A stretch of DNA of 64,000 nt from Micromonospora haikouensis (GCF_900091595.1 NZ_FMCW01000025.1:1-64000); one strand, 5' to 3'. Shown: positions 16,990 to 24,911, numbered from the stretch's first letter. Notes: generated by a model not told the origin, from the letters alone. Made by a program: numbers and translations.

Positions 16990-17838
16990 TCAGTAGGGCA
17001 CGGCGGCCGGGAACTCCTCGACCCCCAGCACGCGCAGCAGCTCGAGTTTCTCCCGGGCCTCGGCGTCGGCCGGGGTCAGCACCAGTAGCTGCTGGCCGAG
17101 ATCGGGGGTGACCAGGGTTTCGCAGTCCATCGTGACGCGGCCCACGCGCGGGTGCATGAATGTCTTGCGGTCGGCCCGGCGCACCGCCACCTCGTGCTCG
17201 GCCCACAGCCGCTGGAAGTCGTCGCTCGCCGCCCGCAACCGTTCGATCAGGCCGGTCACGGCCGGGTCGCCGGCCCGCCGTCCGGCCACCGCGCGCAGGT
17301 CGGCGACCTGCTGGCGGGCGTGCCGCTGCCATTCCTCGGGGCCGTGGAGGTCGCGGATGGCCGGGTCGGTGAAGTAGCGGTAGGTGACGTAGCGGCGGTC
17401 GCCGGTCAGCCCGGTGTGGTCGCCGGTGAGCAGGATCGACATGCGGTTCTGCGCCAGCACCTCGCCGAGGTCGGACAGGACCATGGCGGGGGTGTCGCCC
17501 ACCAGGTCGAGCAGGCGGACCAGGCCGGCCCGGGCCAGGCGGGCGATGCCGTCGGCGGGCGGCGGCTGGTGGCCGGCCAGGTGGAACAGGTGGCTTCGCT
17601 CGTCGTCGGTCAGGCGCAGGGCCCGGGCCAGGGCGCCGAGCAGCTGGGTCGACGGCTGGCTGCTGCGGCCCTGCTCAAGGCGGACGACGTAGTCGACGGA
17701 CATGCCGGCGAGCATGGCGACCTCCTCGCGGCGTAGGCCGGCGGTGCGGCGGCGGGGGCCGTCGGCGATGCCGGCCTCGGCGGGGCGGATGGCCTCGCGC
17801 CGGCGACGCAGGAAGTCGGCGAGCTGCTTGCGCTGCAT
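16990..17838 (-). CDS. XRE-family regulator with MmyB-like ligand domain
   Basis: 282 residues from the ATG at 17838 (MQRKQLADFLRRRREAI); the frame is open further upstream but without family similarity. The HTH region carries TAGLRREEVAMLAGMSVDYV and RLEQGRSSQPSTQLLGALAR. The C-terminal domain has VLAQNRMSILL, RYVTYRYFTDPAIRDLH, LWAEHEVAVRRADRK and HPRVGRVTMDCETL, all typical of MmyB-like regulators. It is divergent from an aldo/keto reductase at 17967, which it probably controls. It is of the same type as the regulator at 1964-2782 but clearly a different paralogue. Confidence 0.9.
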   Translation of the reverse strand: MQRKQLADFLRRRREAIRPAEAGIADGPRRRTAGLRREEVAMLAGMSVDYVVRLEQGRSSQPSTQLLGALARALRLTDDERSHLFHLAGHQPPPADGIARLARAGLVRLLDLVGDTPAMVLSDLGEVLAQNRMSILLTGDHTGLTGDRRYVTYRYFTDPAIRDLHGPEEWQRHARQQVADLRAVAGRRAGDPAVTGLIERLRAASDDFQRLWAEHEVAVRRADRKTFMHPRVGRVTMDCETLVTPDLGQQLLVLTPADAEAREKLELLRVLGVEEFPAAVPY

Positions 17839-17966
17839 GCCTCCATGCTGCCCGGGGACTGGGCGTCGAGCCAGGGAGTGGCGCTCCCACGACAAGCGCT
17901 CCGCTGCCGACGGGCCGCAAAGCGGCGCAAGGTGGAGCCGAGATCGACCGACGAGGGAGAGTTTCG

Positions 17967-18953
17967 ATGCAGACACGCACTCTGGGCAGCACGGGTCCCA
18001 CGGTTTCCGCGGTGGGGCTGGGGGCGATGAGCATGTCGGGCGCGTACGGTCCGGCCGATCGCGGGGAGAGCATCGCCACGGTGCGGGCCGCGCTGGACGC
18101 GGGGGTCACGCTGGTCGACACCGGTGACTTCTACGGCATGGGGCACAACGAGCTGCTGCTGTCGGAGGCGTTACGGGGACGCGACCGGGACAGCTATCTG
18201 CTGAGCGTGAAGTTCGGGCAGCAGGTGGGGCCGGGCATGCGGTTTTCCGGTCAGGACTGCCGACCGGCTTCCGTGCGGAACTTCCTGAGCTACTCGCTGA
18301 CCCGGCTCGGCGTCGACCACGTGGACATCTACCGGCCGGCCCGGCTCGACCGGTCGGTGCCGATCGAGGACACGATCGGCGCGATCAAGGAGATGATCGA
18401 CGCCGGTTACGTACGGTATGTAGGGCTCTCCGAGGTCGACGCGGAGACCGTCCGGCGGGCGCACGCCGTACATCCGGTTGCTGATCTTCAGATCGAGTAT
18501 TCGCTGCTGTCGCGGGCGGTCGAGGCCGACGTGCTGCCCACCCTGCAGGAGCTGGGCATCGGGCTGACCGCGTACGGGGTGCTGGGCCGTGGCCTGCTCT
18601 CGGGGAACTGGGTGCCGGGGCGGGCGGACGATCCGCGTAACCACAGTCCCCGCTTCTCCGCCGAGAACGCGTCGCACAACCTCGCCCTGGTGGACGCGTT
18701 GCGCCGGGTCGCCGACGCGAAGGGGTGCACGGTGGCGCAGCTGGCGATCGCGTGGGTGGCGGCGCAGGACCCGTCCATCGTTGCGCTGGTCGGTGCGCGT
18801 ACCCGGCAGCGACTGGCTGAGGCGTTGCCGGCGCTGGACGTGAAGCTGTCGGCCGATGATCTCGAAGAGATCGAGGCGGCCGTGCCGAAGGGCGCCGCGC
18901 GCGGTGACCGTTACCCGGCGGCGTTCATGTCGAGCCTCGGCGTCGGCAACTAG
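17967..18953 (+). CDS. Aldo/keto reductase family protein
   Basis: 328 residues of an AKR (beta/alpha)8 barrel: GPTVSAVGLGAMSMSGAYGP, ALDAGVTLVDTGDFYGMGHN with catalytic Asp51/Tyr56, and LLSVKFG with Lys82. The region that normally holds the catalytic His reads DIYRPARLD, with Ala125 at that position, a change known in one AKR subgroup. NADPH-binding residues are at the end (IVALVGARTRQRLAEAL). The start follows gagggagag. Divergent from the XRE regulator, it is probably an inducible carbonyl reductase of unknown substrate. Confidence 0.9.
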   Translation: MQTRTLGSTGPTVSAVGLGAMSMSGAYGPADRGESIATVRAALDAGVTLVDTGDFYGMGHNELLLSEALRGRDRDSYLLSVKFGQQVGPGMRFSGQDCRPASVRNFLSYSLTRLGVDHVDIYRPARLDRSVPIEDTIGAIKEMIDAGYVRYVGLSEVDAETVRRAHAVHPVADLQIEYSLLSRAVEADVLPTLQELGIGLTAYGVLGRGLLSGNWVPGRADDPRNHSPRFSAENASHNLALVDALRRVADAKGCTVAQLAIAWVAAQDPSIVALVGARTRQRLAEALPALDVKLSADDLEEIEAAVPKGAARGDRYPAAFMSSLGVGN

Positions 18954-19039
18954 TAGTGCTTTGTCATGCAGCCGTGGACGGGTGATCCGAGTGGCGGTTC
19001 TCGGGGCTGGTGGCGAGTCCGGGCTGCGGTAGGGGCGGG

Positions 19040-19067
19040 GCCTGACGGTGCTGCGCCGCCGTCAGGC
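19040..19067 (-). terminator. Hairpin at the end of the MFS gene
   Basis: Perfect 9-bp arms gcctgacgg / ccgtcaggc with a 10-base loop overlap the MFS stop codon (19062-19064). The hairpin lies between convergent genes and could work in both directions. Confidence 0.6.
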
Positions 19068-20288
19068 TGCCGGTGTCCCCCGCGGCCCGTGCGGGGACCG
19101 CAGGGACGGCAGCGCCCAGAGGAACGCGAGCAGGCCACCGGCCGTCGCGAGGACGACCGCCGGCCGCAGCGCGACCGACTGCCCCACCAGCCCGCCGAGC
19201 ACCGCGCCGACCGGGCGTACCCCGAAGCTGATCGTCTGGTAGGCCCCACGGACCTGGGTACGCAGCGGCACCGGCACGGTGGAGACGAAGGTGGCGGCGA
19301 CGCTGATGTCCTGCACCGAGCGGCCCACCCCGGACAGGAACGAGGCGACGAGGACGACGGTCACGACCACCGCCGTCGGACCGGCCGCGACCGCGACGGC
19401 CGTCAGCGGCGCGGCGGAGAGCAGACTGCCGGCCACCAGGCTCCGGGGCATCCCGAGGCGCCGGGCGACCGCCGGGAGCGCCAGGGATCCCGCCAGGGCC
19501 CCGGCGGCCTCGGCGCCGAGCACGAGCCCGGTCACGGCGGCGGACAGGTGCAGCGTCCGGGTGAGGAACAGGACGAGGAGGGCGTGGAACATCAGGTTGA
19601 AGAAGTTGGCGGTGGTGGTGACGCCGAGCGCGCCACGTAGGGCGGGGTTGGCCGCGATGAAGCGCAGCCCCGTGGTGGAGACCGGTGCGGTCCGTGGTGG
19701 CGGAGTCCGTGCCGCAGGGCGGTCGATCCTGGTCAGCAGGGCGGCCGACCAGAGGTAGGACAGCGCGTCCGCGGCCACCGCGACGGGGGCGGAGAGGACC
19801 GGGACCAGGAGACCGCCGGCACCGGATCCTGCCACGGACGCCACCGTGCGGGCGCTGTAGACCAGCGACTGGCCGGCGACGAGGCGGTCGTCGTCGAGGA
19901 GGGTGGGGAAGAGAGCGGCATCGGCCACGACGAACACCACCGACGCGCTCGCGACGATCGCGGTGAGCGCGTACAGGGCGGGCAGGTGCAACCAGCCCAG
20001 CCACCAGGCCGCTGGCAGCGCCGCGGTCGCCGCGAAGCGGACGAGGTCGGCGCCGATCATCGGGGCCAGCGGGTGCCGGAAGCGGGCCACCCACCCTCCC
20101 GCCGGAATGGCGAACAGGACGCTCGGGATCCACGCCAGCGCCGTCAGCCAGCCCATCTGGGCCGGGCCCGCGCCGAGCAGCACTGCGGCGGCGACGGGCA
20201 CCGCCACCGACAGCACCCCGTCCCCGGCGGTCGAGACGCTCACGGCGCCCCAGTAACGCCGGAACGCCGGCACCCGCAGCGGCGCCAC
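19062..20288 (-). CDS. MFS exporter (MFS_3 / EntS-like)
   Basis: About 408 residues, 10-12 hydrophobic helices. Typical segments are LRVPAFRRYWGAVSVSTAGD, PSVLFAIPAGGWVARF, ADALSYLWSAALLTRI and FNLMFHALLVLFLTRTLHLS. This resembles the MFS_3 group, which includes siderophore and macrolide exporters, in the cytoplasmic membrane. The GTG at 20288 (MAPLRVPAFRRYWGA) gives the usual N-terminus; no good SD precedes it, and the frame is open much further upstream. The 5' region contains an 8-codon ORF and a large hairpin, so expression is probably controlled by attenuation. It likely exports the cluster product or a related toxic compound. Confidence 0.85.
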   Translation of the reverse strand: MAPLRVPAFRRYWGAVSVSTAGDGVLSVAVPVAAAVLLGAGPAQMGWLTALAWIPSVLFAIPAGGWVARFRHPLAPMIGADLVRFAATAALPAAWWLGWLHLPALYALTAIVASASVVFVVADAALFPTLLDDDRLVAGQSLVYSARTVASVAGSGAGGLLVPVLSAPVAVAADALSYLWSAALLTRIDRPAARTPPPRTAPVSTTGLRFIAANPALRGALGVTTTANFFNLMFHALLVLFLTRTLHLSAAVTGLVLGAEAAGALAGSLALPAVARRLGMPRSLVAGSLLSAAPLTAVAVAAGPTAVVVTVVLVASFLSGVGRSVQDISVAATFVSTVPVPLRTQVRGAYQTISFGVRPVGAVLGGLVGQSVALRPAVVLATAGGLLAFLWALPSLRSPHGPRGTPAA

Positions 20289-20362
20289 GTGCGACGGGAG
20301 GTCGGTCCGTGCCCACCGGCGTCCCCCTTCCGGACCACCCGGCCGCCCTGCTCGGGCCCGGT

Positions 20363-20410
20363 CCGTGGCGGGCCGCTCCTGAGGCCGACGCAGGAGGCGG
20401 CCCGCCACGG
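20363..20410 (-). promoter_or_regulatory. Attenuator-like hairpin upstream of the MFS exporter
   Basis: On the minus strand the arms are ccgtggcgggccgcctcctg and caggagcggcccgccacgg around a 9-base loop, complementary along their full length except for one bulged C. It begins nine bases after the stop of the 8-codon ORF and ends about 75 bases before the exporter start. Its CCTCCT could also pair with the AGGAGG ribosome binding site of the tiny ORF, giving a possible alternative fold. A role as transcription attenuator is inferred. Confidence 0.65.
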
Positions 20411-20419
20411 GGCCGCGGG

Positions 20420-20446
20420 TCACTCGCTCCAGTCGGCGATCTTCAT
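20420..20446 (-). CDS. 8-residue putative leader peptide (MKIADWSE)
   Basis: ATG AAG ATC GCC GAC TGG AGC GAG TGA is preceded by GAGGAGGTG with six bases between AGGAGG and ATG, the best ribosome binding site in the window. It lies between the methyltransferase stop (20532) and the MFS exporter, and a long hairpin follows nine bases after its stop. This order is that of ribosome-mediated attenuators, in which a stalled ribosome on the short ORF alters folding downstream. A role as a minimal peptide precursor is an alternative, but no modifying enzyme sits directly next to it except a methyltransferase. Translation is well supported by the SD; the function is inferred. Confidence 0.55.
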   Translation of the reverse strand: MKIADWSE

Positions 20447-20531
20447 CGGGCACCTCCTCTCGCCTCCAGGGACTCGTCGGCACCGGCTCCGACCCGGTGC
20501 CGCGCACGGCATGCGGGGCCCGGGCAAACCG

Positions 20532-21320
20532 TCAGCCCGGCTTGCGCGCGACGACGAAGCTCTTGCGGTGCAGCTCCTCGTCGGCGTCCTCGGCCAGCTC
20601 GCCGAGGTGCAGCCCGTGGGTGGCCAGGTGCGTCAGGCCCGCCTCGCCCAGCAGCCGCCCGACCACGTCCGGCGCGAAGTACGAGAACTCGTGCCGCTGG
20701 TGGAACCGCCGCCAGGTGATCCCGTCGTGGGTCGTGAACCGGTCGATCAGGTAGTCCGAGCCGTGCGGGTCGCGCCGCGACGACGCCCCGCGTACGACGG
20801 TGAACTCGTCCTCGCTGTCCTCCACGACCACGCGCGACGGGTGCCGCCGATGGAATCCGGCGGTGCCGAGGTCGAAGACGAACAGGGCGCCCGGCGCCAG
20901 CAGGGCGGACACCCCGCGTAGCGCGGCGGACAGCTCCTGCTCGTCGCGCAGGTAGACGAACGGCTCGCCCAGCGTCACCGCGACGTCGAACACCCCGAGG
21001 TCGGGCAGCTCCCGCAGGTCCGCGACGACGAGGCGGACCTGCTCGGCGCCCGGCTTCGCCCGTGCCTGCCGGAGCATCTCCGGCGAGACGTCGACCGCGG
21101 TGACCTGGTATCCCGCCTGGGCGAGGCGGATGGCGGCCTGGCCGGTGCCGGCGCCCAGGTCGAGCAGGCGTCGTCCGGCTGCGCCGTGCCGCCCGATCAG
21201 GTCCAGGTAGAGCGCGACCCAGCGGTCGTAGTCGTTGCGTCGGGTGACGTGGTCGTACGTGCTCGCGATCGAGTCGTAGATCGTCTGCACCGAGCGACCC
21301 GTCGAGCGTGGCTCTGTCAC
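20532..21320 (-). CDS. Class I SAM-dependent methyltransferase
   Basis: 262 residues from the GTG at 21320, with CAGGAG seven bases before. SAM-binding motif I is LLDLGAGTGQAAIRLAQAGY near residues 54-73, followed by VTAVDVSPEMLRQAR and VADLRELPDLGVFDVAVTLG. A C-terminal half typical of small-molecule or sugar N/O-methyltransferases has RFHQRHEFSYFAPDVVGRLL. It could methylate the product for tailoring or for protection. It lies in a minus-strand series between two MFS exporters, 85 bases before the tiny leader ORF. The substrate cannot be told. Confidence 0.87.
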   Translation of the reverse strand: MTEPRSTGRSVQTIYDSIASTYDHVTRRNDYDRWVALYLDLIGRHGAAGRRLLDLGAGTGQAAIRLAQAGYQVTAVDVSPEMLRQARAKPGAEQVRLVVADLRELPDLGVFDVAVTLGEPFVYLRDEQELSAALRGVSALLAPGALFVFDLGTAGFHRRHPSRVVVEDSEDEFTVVRGASSRRDPHGSDYLIDRFTTHDGITWRRFHQRHEFSYFAPDVVGRLLGEAGLTHLATHGLHLGELAEDADEELHRKSFVVARKPG

Positions 21321-21359
21321 CGTGAGCTCCTGTCGTCCACCGTGCGCGAAGCACTGGTG

Positions 21360-21378
21360 AAAGGCTAGGCGTGCCTTG
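21360..21378. promoter_or_regulatory. Weak iron-box-like palindrome upstream of the methyltransferase
   Basis: The sequence aaaggctaggcgtgccttg holds the inverted arms aaggc / gcctt and matches the IdeR/DmdR1 19-mer consensus ttaggttaggctaacctaa at 11 of 19 positions. It lies 40-58 bp upstream of the methyltransferase GTG. It may be a poor iron box or the site of another regulator. Confidence 0.3.
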
Positions 21379-21459
21379 TGGACAACGAATGGACGACGGA
21401 TCGGGGCAGCTCAGGAGAAGGGTGGGACGGTGCGGTGGCAGCCGCGCTGGCCGTGCCCG

Positions 21460-22707
21460 TCAGCGGCTGGTCGCCGGGGCGGGCTCGGGCTCCAGGGTGA
21501 CCTGGCTGCGGTGCGCGACCGGGACGATCAACGCCGACGCGGCGAGCGCGGCGAGGGCGATGCCCAGCCACCCCCAGAACCCGAACGTGATGACCAGGCC
21601 GGAGAGCACCGCCGGGCCGACGATGTTCTGCGTGATGACGTGCAGGTCGAACGCGCCCAGGTATTCGCCCTGGGCGTGCTCGGGGGCGAGCCCGAAGGCG
21701 AGTCCCCAGCCGGAGGCGGCCTGCATCACCTCGGCCACCGAGAGGATCAGCACGCCGGCGACGATCGCCACGCAGGCGAGCGCCACGTTGTCCTCCAGCG
21801 CGGTCAGGGCGATGACCAGGCATCCGCCGGCGAGCCAGTAGCCGGAGCGTCGGGCGAGCCGGCCGGCTCCCGCCACGGTGTCCGCGCCGCGGCTGGCCCG
21901 GACCTGGAACAGGATGACGAACACGGTGTTGAAGATCAGCAGCAGTGGCACCAGGAAGTGCGGCAGCGTGGTGCGGTTGAGTGCCCAGAGCGGCATGGTG
22001 ACCAGGATGACGCTGACGTGCGAGGCCAGGATCGTGGAGACGCCGATGACCGCGAGGAAGCGCGGATCGCGTACGGCGGCGAAGCGCTTGAAGCCCACCG
22101 GCACCGGCCGGGACGGCGCGTCGGGCAGGCGGGTGACCAGCAGCGCGGCGCCGACCATCAGCGCGGCGGTGGTGAGCGGGATGAGCACCAGCAGCCGCTG
22201 GCTGAGGGCGGCGACGGCGGCCACCCCGATGCCGATGCTGAAGCCGATGTTGAACACCGAGCGCATCATGGCCTTGAGCTTGACCCGTTCGTCGGCGGGC
22301 ACGAGGTTGCCGACCAGGGCCCCGTTCGTCGGTCCGGTGCCGTACTCGATGAACCCGACGGCGACCACCAGGGCGTAGAACTGCGCCGCGCTGCCCACCA
22401 GGGTGTAGAGGCCGAAGCCGACCGCCAGGGTGGTGAACAGGACGATCAGCAGCCGCCGCGCGCCCACCCGGTCGGCGATCACCCCGAAGAGCACCGACGA
22501 CACGAAGGCGGAGAGGCCGGCCGCGGAGAGGCCCAGGCCGACCTGCTTGGCGTCGAGCCCGACGCGGAGTGTGAAGTAGACCACGCTGCCGCTGAGGAAG
22601 ACGCCCTTGCCGATCGACTCGGCCAGCCGGATCGCGATCAGTTTCCTGCGCAGCGGATCGGTCGGCACCAAACGGAACGAATAATCAATCAATCGCGAAA
22701 AGGGCAT
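21460..22707 (-). CDS. MFS transporter
   Basis: 415 residues from the ATG at 22707; the frame stays open upstream into non-coding DNA. About 12 transmembrane helices are present, with LSAFVSSVLFGVIADRVGAR as the loop 2-3 motif region, VAVGFIEYGTGPTNGALVGN, SVFNIGFSIGIGVAAVAALS and GPAVLSGLVITFGFWGWLGI. It is a proton-coupled exporter by family. The gene is divergent from the NarL-type regulator across 443 bp, and its stop lies 139 bp before the methyltransferase start. It may form the first gene of an export/modification unit linked to the biosynthetic cluster. Confidence 0.88.
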   Translation of the reverse strand: MPFSRLIDYSFRLVPTDPLRRKLIAIRLAESIGKGVFLSGSVVYFTLRVGLDAKQVGLGLSAAGLSAFVSSVLFGVIADRVGARRLLIVLFTTLAVGFGLYTLVGSAAQFYALVVAVGFIEYGTGPTNGALVGNLVPADERVKLKAMMRSVFNIGFSIGIGVAAVAALSQRLLVLIPLTTAALMVGAALLVTRLPDAPSRPVPVGFKRFAAVRDPRFLAVIGVSTILASHVSVILVTMPLWALNRTTLPHFLVPLLLIFNTVFVILFQVRASRGADTVAGAGRLARRSGYWLAGGCLVIALTALEDNVALACVAIVAGVLILSVAEVMQAASGWGLAFGLAPEHAQGEYLGAFDLHVITQNIVGPAVLSGLVITFGFWGWLGIALAALAASALIVPVAHRSQVTLEPEPAPATSR

Positions 22708-23012
22708 GTTCCCACATCCTGGTGTAATGGCGCGGTCGTCATCAATAATCGTGATCGGGGTGGCGGATGGACAGGGCCTGCGGGCGGCGGCGGGCGGGAC
22801 GACTTCCCGGCCGTCCGGGAAGTTTTCCGCTGGACAACCCGGGGCCGCTGCGCTAGGCGTACGCGCAGATCGGGGCGGATCCCGCCGGCCGGACGACCGT
22901 AGGCGCAGGTCGTGACCTTGGGATCCGCCATCGGCGCTGAAATGTTTCTGACTGACAGTAGCTGCGATCCATCTTCGTTTACGTAATTGACCTCGGAAAA
23001 TAGGTCGGATGA

Positions 23013-23041
23013 TTGACAGGGGGGCCCGCCGATCGTGTATA
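23013..23041 (+). promoter_or_regulatory. Probable housekeeping-type promoter for the regulator gene
   Basis: TTGACA at 23013-23018 is followed after 17 bases by TGTATA at 23036-23041. The first box is a perfect -35 match. Transcription would start near 23048, giving a leader of about 100 bases. Confidence 0.55.
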
Positions 23042-23094
23042 TGTGTTGTTCTAGTAGATGTAGGTAGCTGTTCATGCCGATGAGGCGATCCGTT

Positions 23095-23128
23095 CCCGCG
23101 ACGCCCTCCCGCCGGGAGGCGTCGCGGG
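23095..23128 (+). promoter_or_regulatory. Stable hairpin in the regulator leader
   Basis: The arms cccgcgacgcc and ggcgtcgcggg pair perfectly, with four more pairs inside around gcc. The hairpin lies 22 bases upstream of the GTG at 23151. It could act as an attenuator or modulate translation. Confidence 0.5.
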
Positions 23129-23150
23129 CTGCTTGGGGACGGGGTGAGGT

Positions 23151-24011
23151 GTGGCAATGGTCGGCGTTGGCTCGTCCACGGACCTGGCTCATACGATGAG
23201 TCGGGATCCGGAGGAGGTCGCGGACGGGGCACAACCCCGGGTCGTGACGGTGGTGCTGGCCGACGCTCAGCCGGTGGTGCGCAGGGGGCTCATCGCCCTG
23301 CTGTCCACCTCGACTGAGATCGACGTGGTGGCCGAGGCGGGAACGGCGCAGGCGGCGCTGCGGAGCGCGGCGTCGGTCCGCCCCGACGTGCTCGTGCTCG
23401 ACATCGCGATGCCGGACTTCCAGGCCGGCACCCTTCAGGAGATCACCCGGGTCTCGCCGTCGACCGCGGTGCTGGTCTTCACCGCCGTCGAGGACGAGGC
23501 CGTCGTGGTCACCACCATGCGTGCCGGCGCCCGAGGGTACGTGCTCAAGAGCTGCCCCGGCGACGGCATCGTGCGGACGGTCCGGGGCCTGGCCACCGGC
23601 GAGGTGATCCTCGGTCCCCGCGTCGCCGACCTGCTCATCGGGCAGCTCGGCCGGGAGCCGCGCAACCAGCAGATGTTCCCGGAGCTCACGGAGCGCGAGC
23701 GGCAGGTGCTGGAGCTGATCGCGGCGGGCATGCGCAACGCCGCGATCGCCGCCCGGCTCAACCTGTCCCCGAAGACGATCAGCAACCACATCTCGACGAT
23801 CTTCAACAAACTGAACGTGTCGGACCGGTACGAGGCGATCGAGATGGCCCGCGAGGCCCGGTTCGCCCGACCGCGGCCGTACCGGCCGGGGCTCGACCTG
23901 GTGGCCGGCGGCGGGAGTCCCCGGCTGCACGGCGCTGGCGCGATGCCGTTGCGCCGGGCGGGCGGCCCGGCGGCACTGGCCAGCCTGCGCTCGGTGGAGG
24001 GAACGGCATGA
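23151..24011 (+). CDS. NarL/LuxR-type response regulator
   Basis: Up to 286 residues, with possible starts at GTG 23151, ATG 23157 or ATG 23196 (MSRDPEEVADG). The receiver domain has VVLADAQPVVRRGL, the phospho-acceptor Asp in VLVLDIAMPD, and the conserved Lys in GYVLKSCPGDG. The C-terminal LuxR helix-turn-helix reads LTERERQVLELIAAGMRNAA, then LNLSPKTISNHISTIFNKLN. No sensor kinase gene is adjacent, as is common for cluster-situated regulators. Its stop overlaps the kinase gene start by four bases. It most likely activates or represses the biosynthetic operon at 25074. Confidence 0.9.
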   Translation: MAMVGVGSSTDLAHTMSRDPEEVADGAQPRVVTVVLADAQPVVRRGLIALLSTSTEIDVVAEAGTAQAALRSAASVRPDVLVLDIAMPDFQAGTLQEITRVSPSTAVLVFTAVEDEAVVVTTMRAGARGYVLKSCPGDGIVRTVRGLATGEVILGPRVADLLIGQLGREPRNQQMFPELTERERQVLELIAAGMRNAAIAARLNLSPKTISNHISTIFNKLNVSDRYEAIEMAREARFARPRPYRPGLDLVAGGGSPRLHGAGAMPLRRAGGPAALASLRSVEGTA

Positions 24012-24856
24012 ACGGCATGACCCTGGACCTGGAGACCATCGCCAACCGGCTGGAGCCGCGCTTCGGCAAGGCCGCCCACCGCTGGGCCGGCACCTTGCCG
24101 CAGCGGCTGACCGATCTCGTCGCCGAGTGGGGGCTCGACCTCGGTGAGCAGCTCAAGTCCGGCAACTCCTCGGTGGTGTTCCGCTGCACCGGCCCGCAGG
24201 GCGAGGCGGTGCTGAAGCTGTCACCGGACAGCTACGCGGTGCGGGAGGAGGTCGACATGCTGCGCCAGTTCGGGCCCAGCGGGCGGGTGCCGGTGGTGCT
24301 GGCGGCGGCCCGGGGCGCGGTGCTGCTGGAGTCGATCCGGCCGGGCACGCTGGTGGAGAAGATGGCGCAGCCGCCCACCCCCGCCGACTACGCCGACTTC
24401 CTCACCGACCTGCACGCCGCCGGTGACCCGGCCGCCGCGCCCCGGCAGCTCACCGACTGGATCGACGTGCTGTTCAACTCGGCGGTCCGGCGGGGCGCCG
24501 ACCTCGCCGGGTCGAAGCGGCTGCGCGACGACCTCTTCGCGGTGCCCACCGAAACCGTGCTGCTCCACGGCGACCTGCACCTGGGCAACGTGCTCAGCGG
24601 CGGCGCCCGGGGGTTGGTGGCGATCGACCCGATGGCCTGCGCCGGCGACCCCTGCTTCGACGCCGTCGACTACGTGCTCGAAGGACTGGATCGCGCGGAG
24701 ATGGTACGCCGCCGCGACGAGCTGGCCGCCGCCGCCGGGATCGACGTCGACCGGCTCGACATGTGGTGCCGGGTCACCGCGCCGATCGGCGCCACGTACG
24801 TCAGCAACCCGGCACACTCCGCCGAGCTGGCGGCCTTCGGGCGCGGCGAGTATTGA
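24008..24856 (+). CDS. Aminoglycoside phosphotransferase-family kinase
   Basis: 282 residues in the antibiotic-kinase fold, close to streptomycin 6-kinase-like proteins. The N-lobe has LKSGNSSVVFRCTGPQGEAV with the ATP-site Lys in LKLSPDS. The catalytic loop is LLHGDLHLGNVLSGG (Asp and Asn present), and GLVAIDPMACAGDPCFDAVD is the metal-binding DFG-like segment. It overlaps the regulator stop (ATGA) and is followed by a strong terminator. In front of a biosynthetic operon such a kinase commonly gives self-resistance or makes an inactive phosphorylated form. Which hydroxyl it modifies here is unknown. Confidence 0.85.
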   Translation: MNGMTLDLETIANRLEPRFGKAAHRWAGTLPQRLTDLVAEWGLDLGEQLKSGNSSVVFRCTGPQGEAVLKLSPDSYAVREEVDMLRQFGPSGRVPVVLAAARGAVLLESIRPGTLVEKMAQPPTPADYADFLTDLHAAGDPAAAPRQLTDWIDVLFNSAVRRGADLAGSKRLRDDLFAVPTETVLLHGDLHLGNVLSGGARGLVAIDPMACAGDPCFDAVDYVLEGLDRAEMVRRRDELAAAAGIDVDRLDMWCRVTAPIGATYVSNPAHSAELAAFGRGEY

Positions 24857-24873
24857 CCCCCGGTCGGGTCGTC

Positions 24874-24911
24874 AGGTCGGGGTGGCACCGCGCGCGGTGC
24901 CACCCCGACCT
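24874..24911 (+). terminator. Strong hairpin terminator after the kinase gene
   Basis: A perfect 17-bp stem (aggtcggggtggcaccg / cggtgccaccccgacct) with a CGCG loop lies 18 bases after the stop codon. It separates the regulator-kinase unit from the NRPS operon, which must have its own promoter within 24912-25073. Confidence 0.85.

Larger units (their letters stand above)
22708..23150. other. Divergent promoter region and long leader
   Basis: There is no annotated gene in this 443-bp stretch. AT content is locally higher than elsewhere (22930-23060). It contains a good -35/-10 pair, a hairpin in the leader of the regulator gene, and a 41-codon upstream frame at 23074-23199 (MPMRRSVPATPSRRE). 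The TGA of that frame overlaps an in-frame ATG of the regulator at 23196. This suggests translational control, but the upstream frame has no strong SD. Confidence 0.5.

Noticed and set aside
18954..19039. agtgctttgtcatg-like string as an IS end
   Set aside because: It recalls ends of some actinobacterial elements, but no partner inverted repeat or transposase is nearby.
20289..20507. Extended start of the MFS exporter reaching into the leader ORF region
   Set aside because: The extra residues come from the hairpin and the tiny ORF in another frame, are Arg/Gly-rich, and precede the usual MFS N-terminus.
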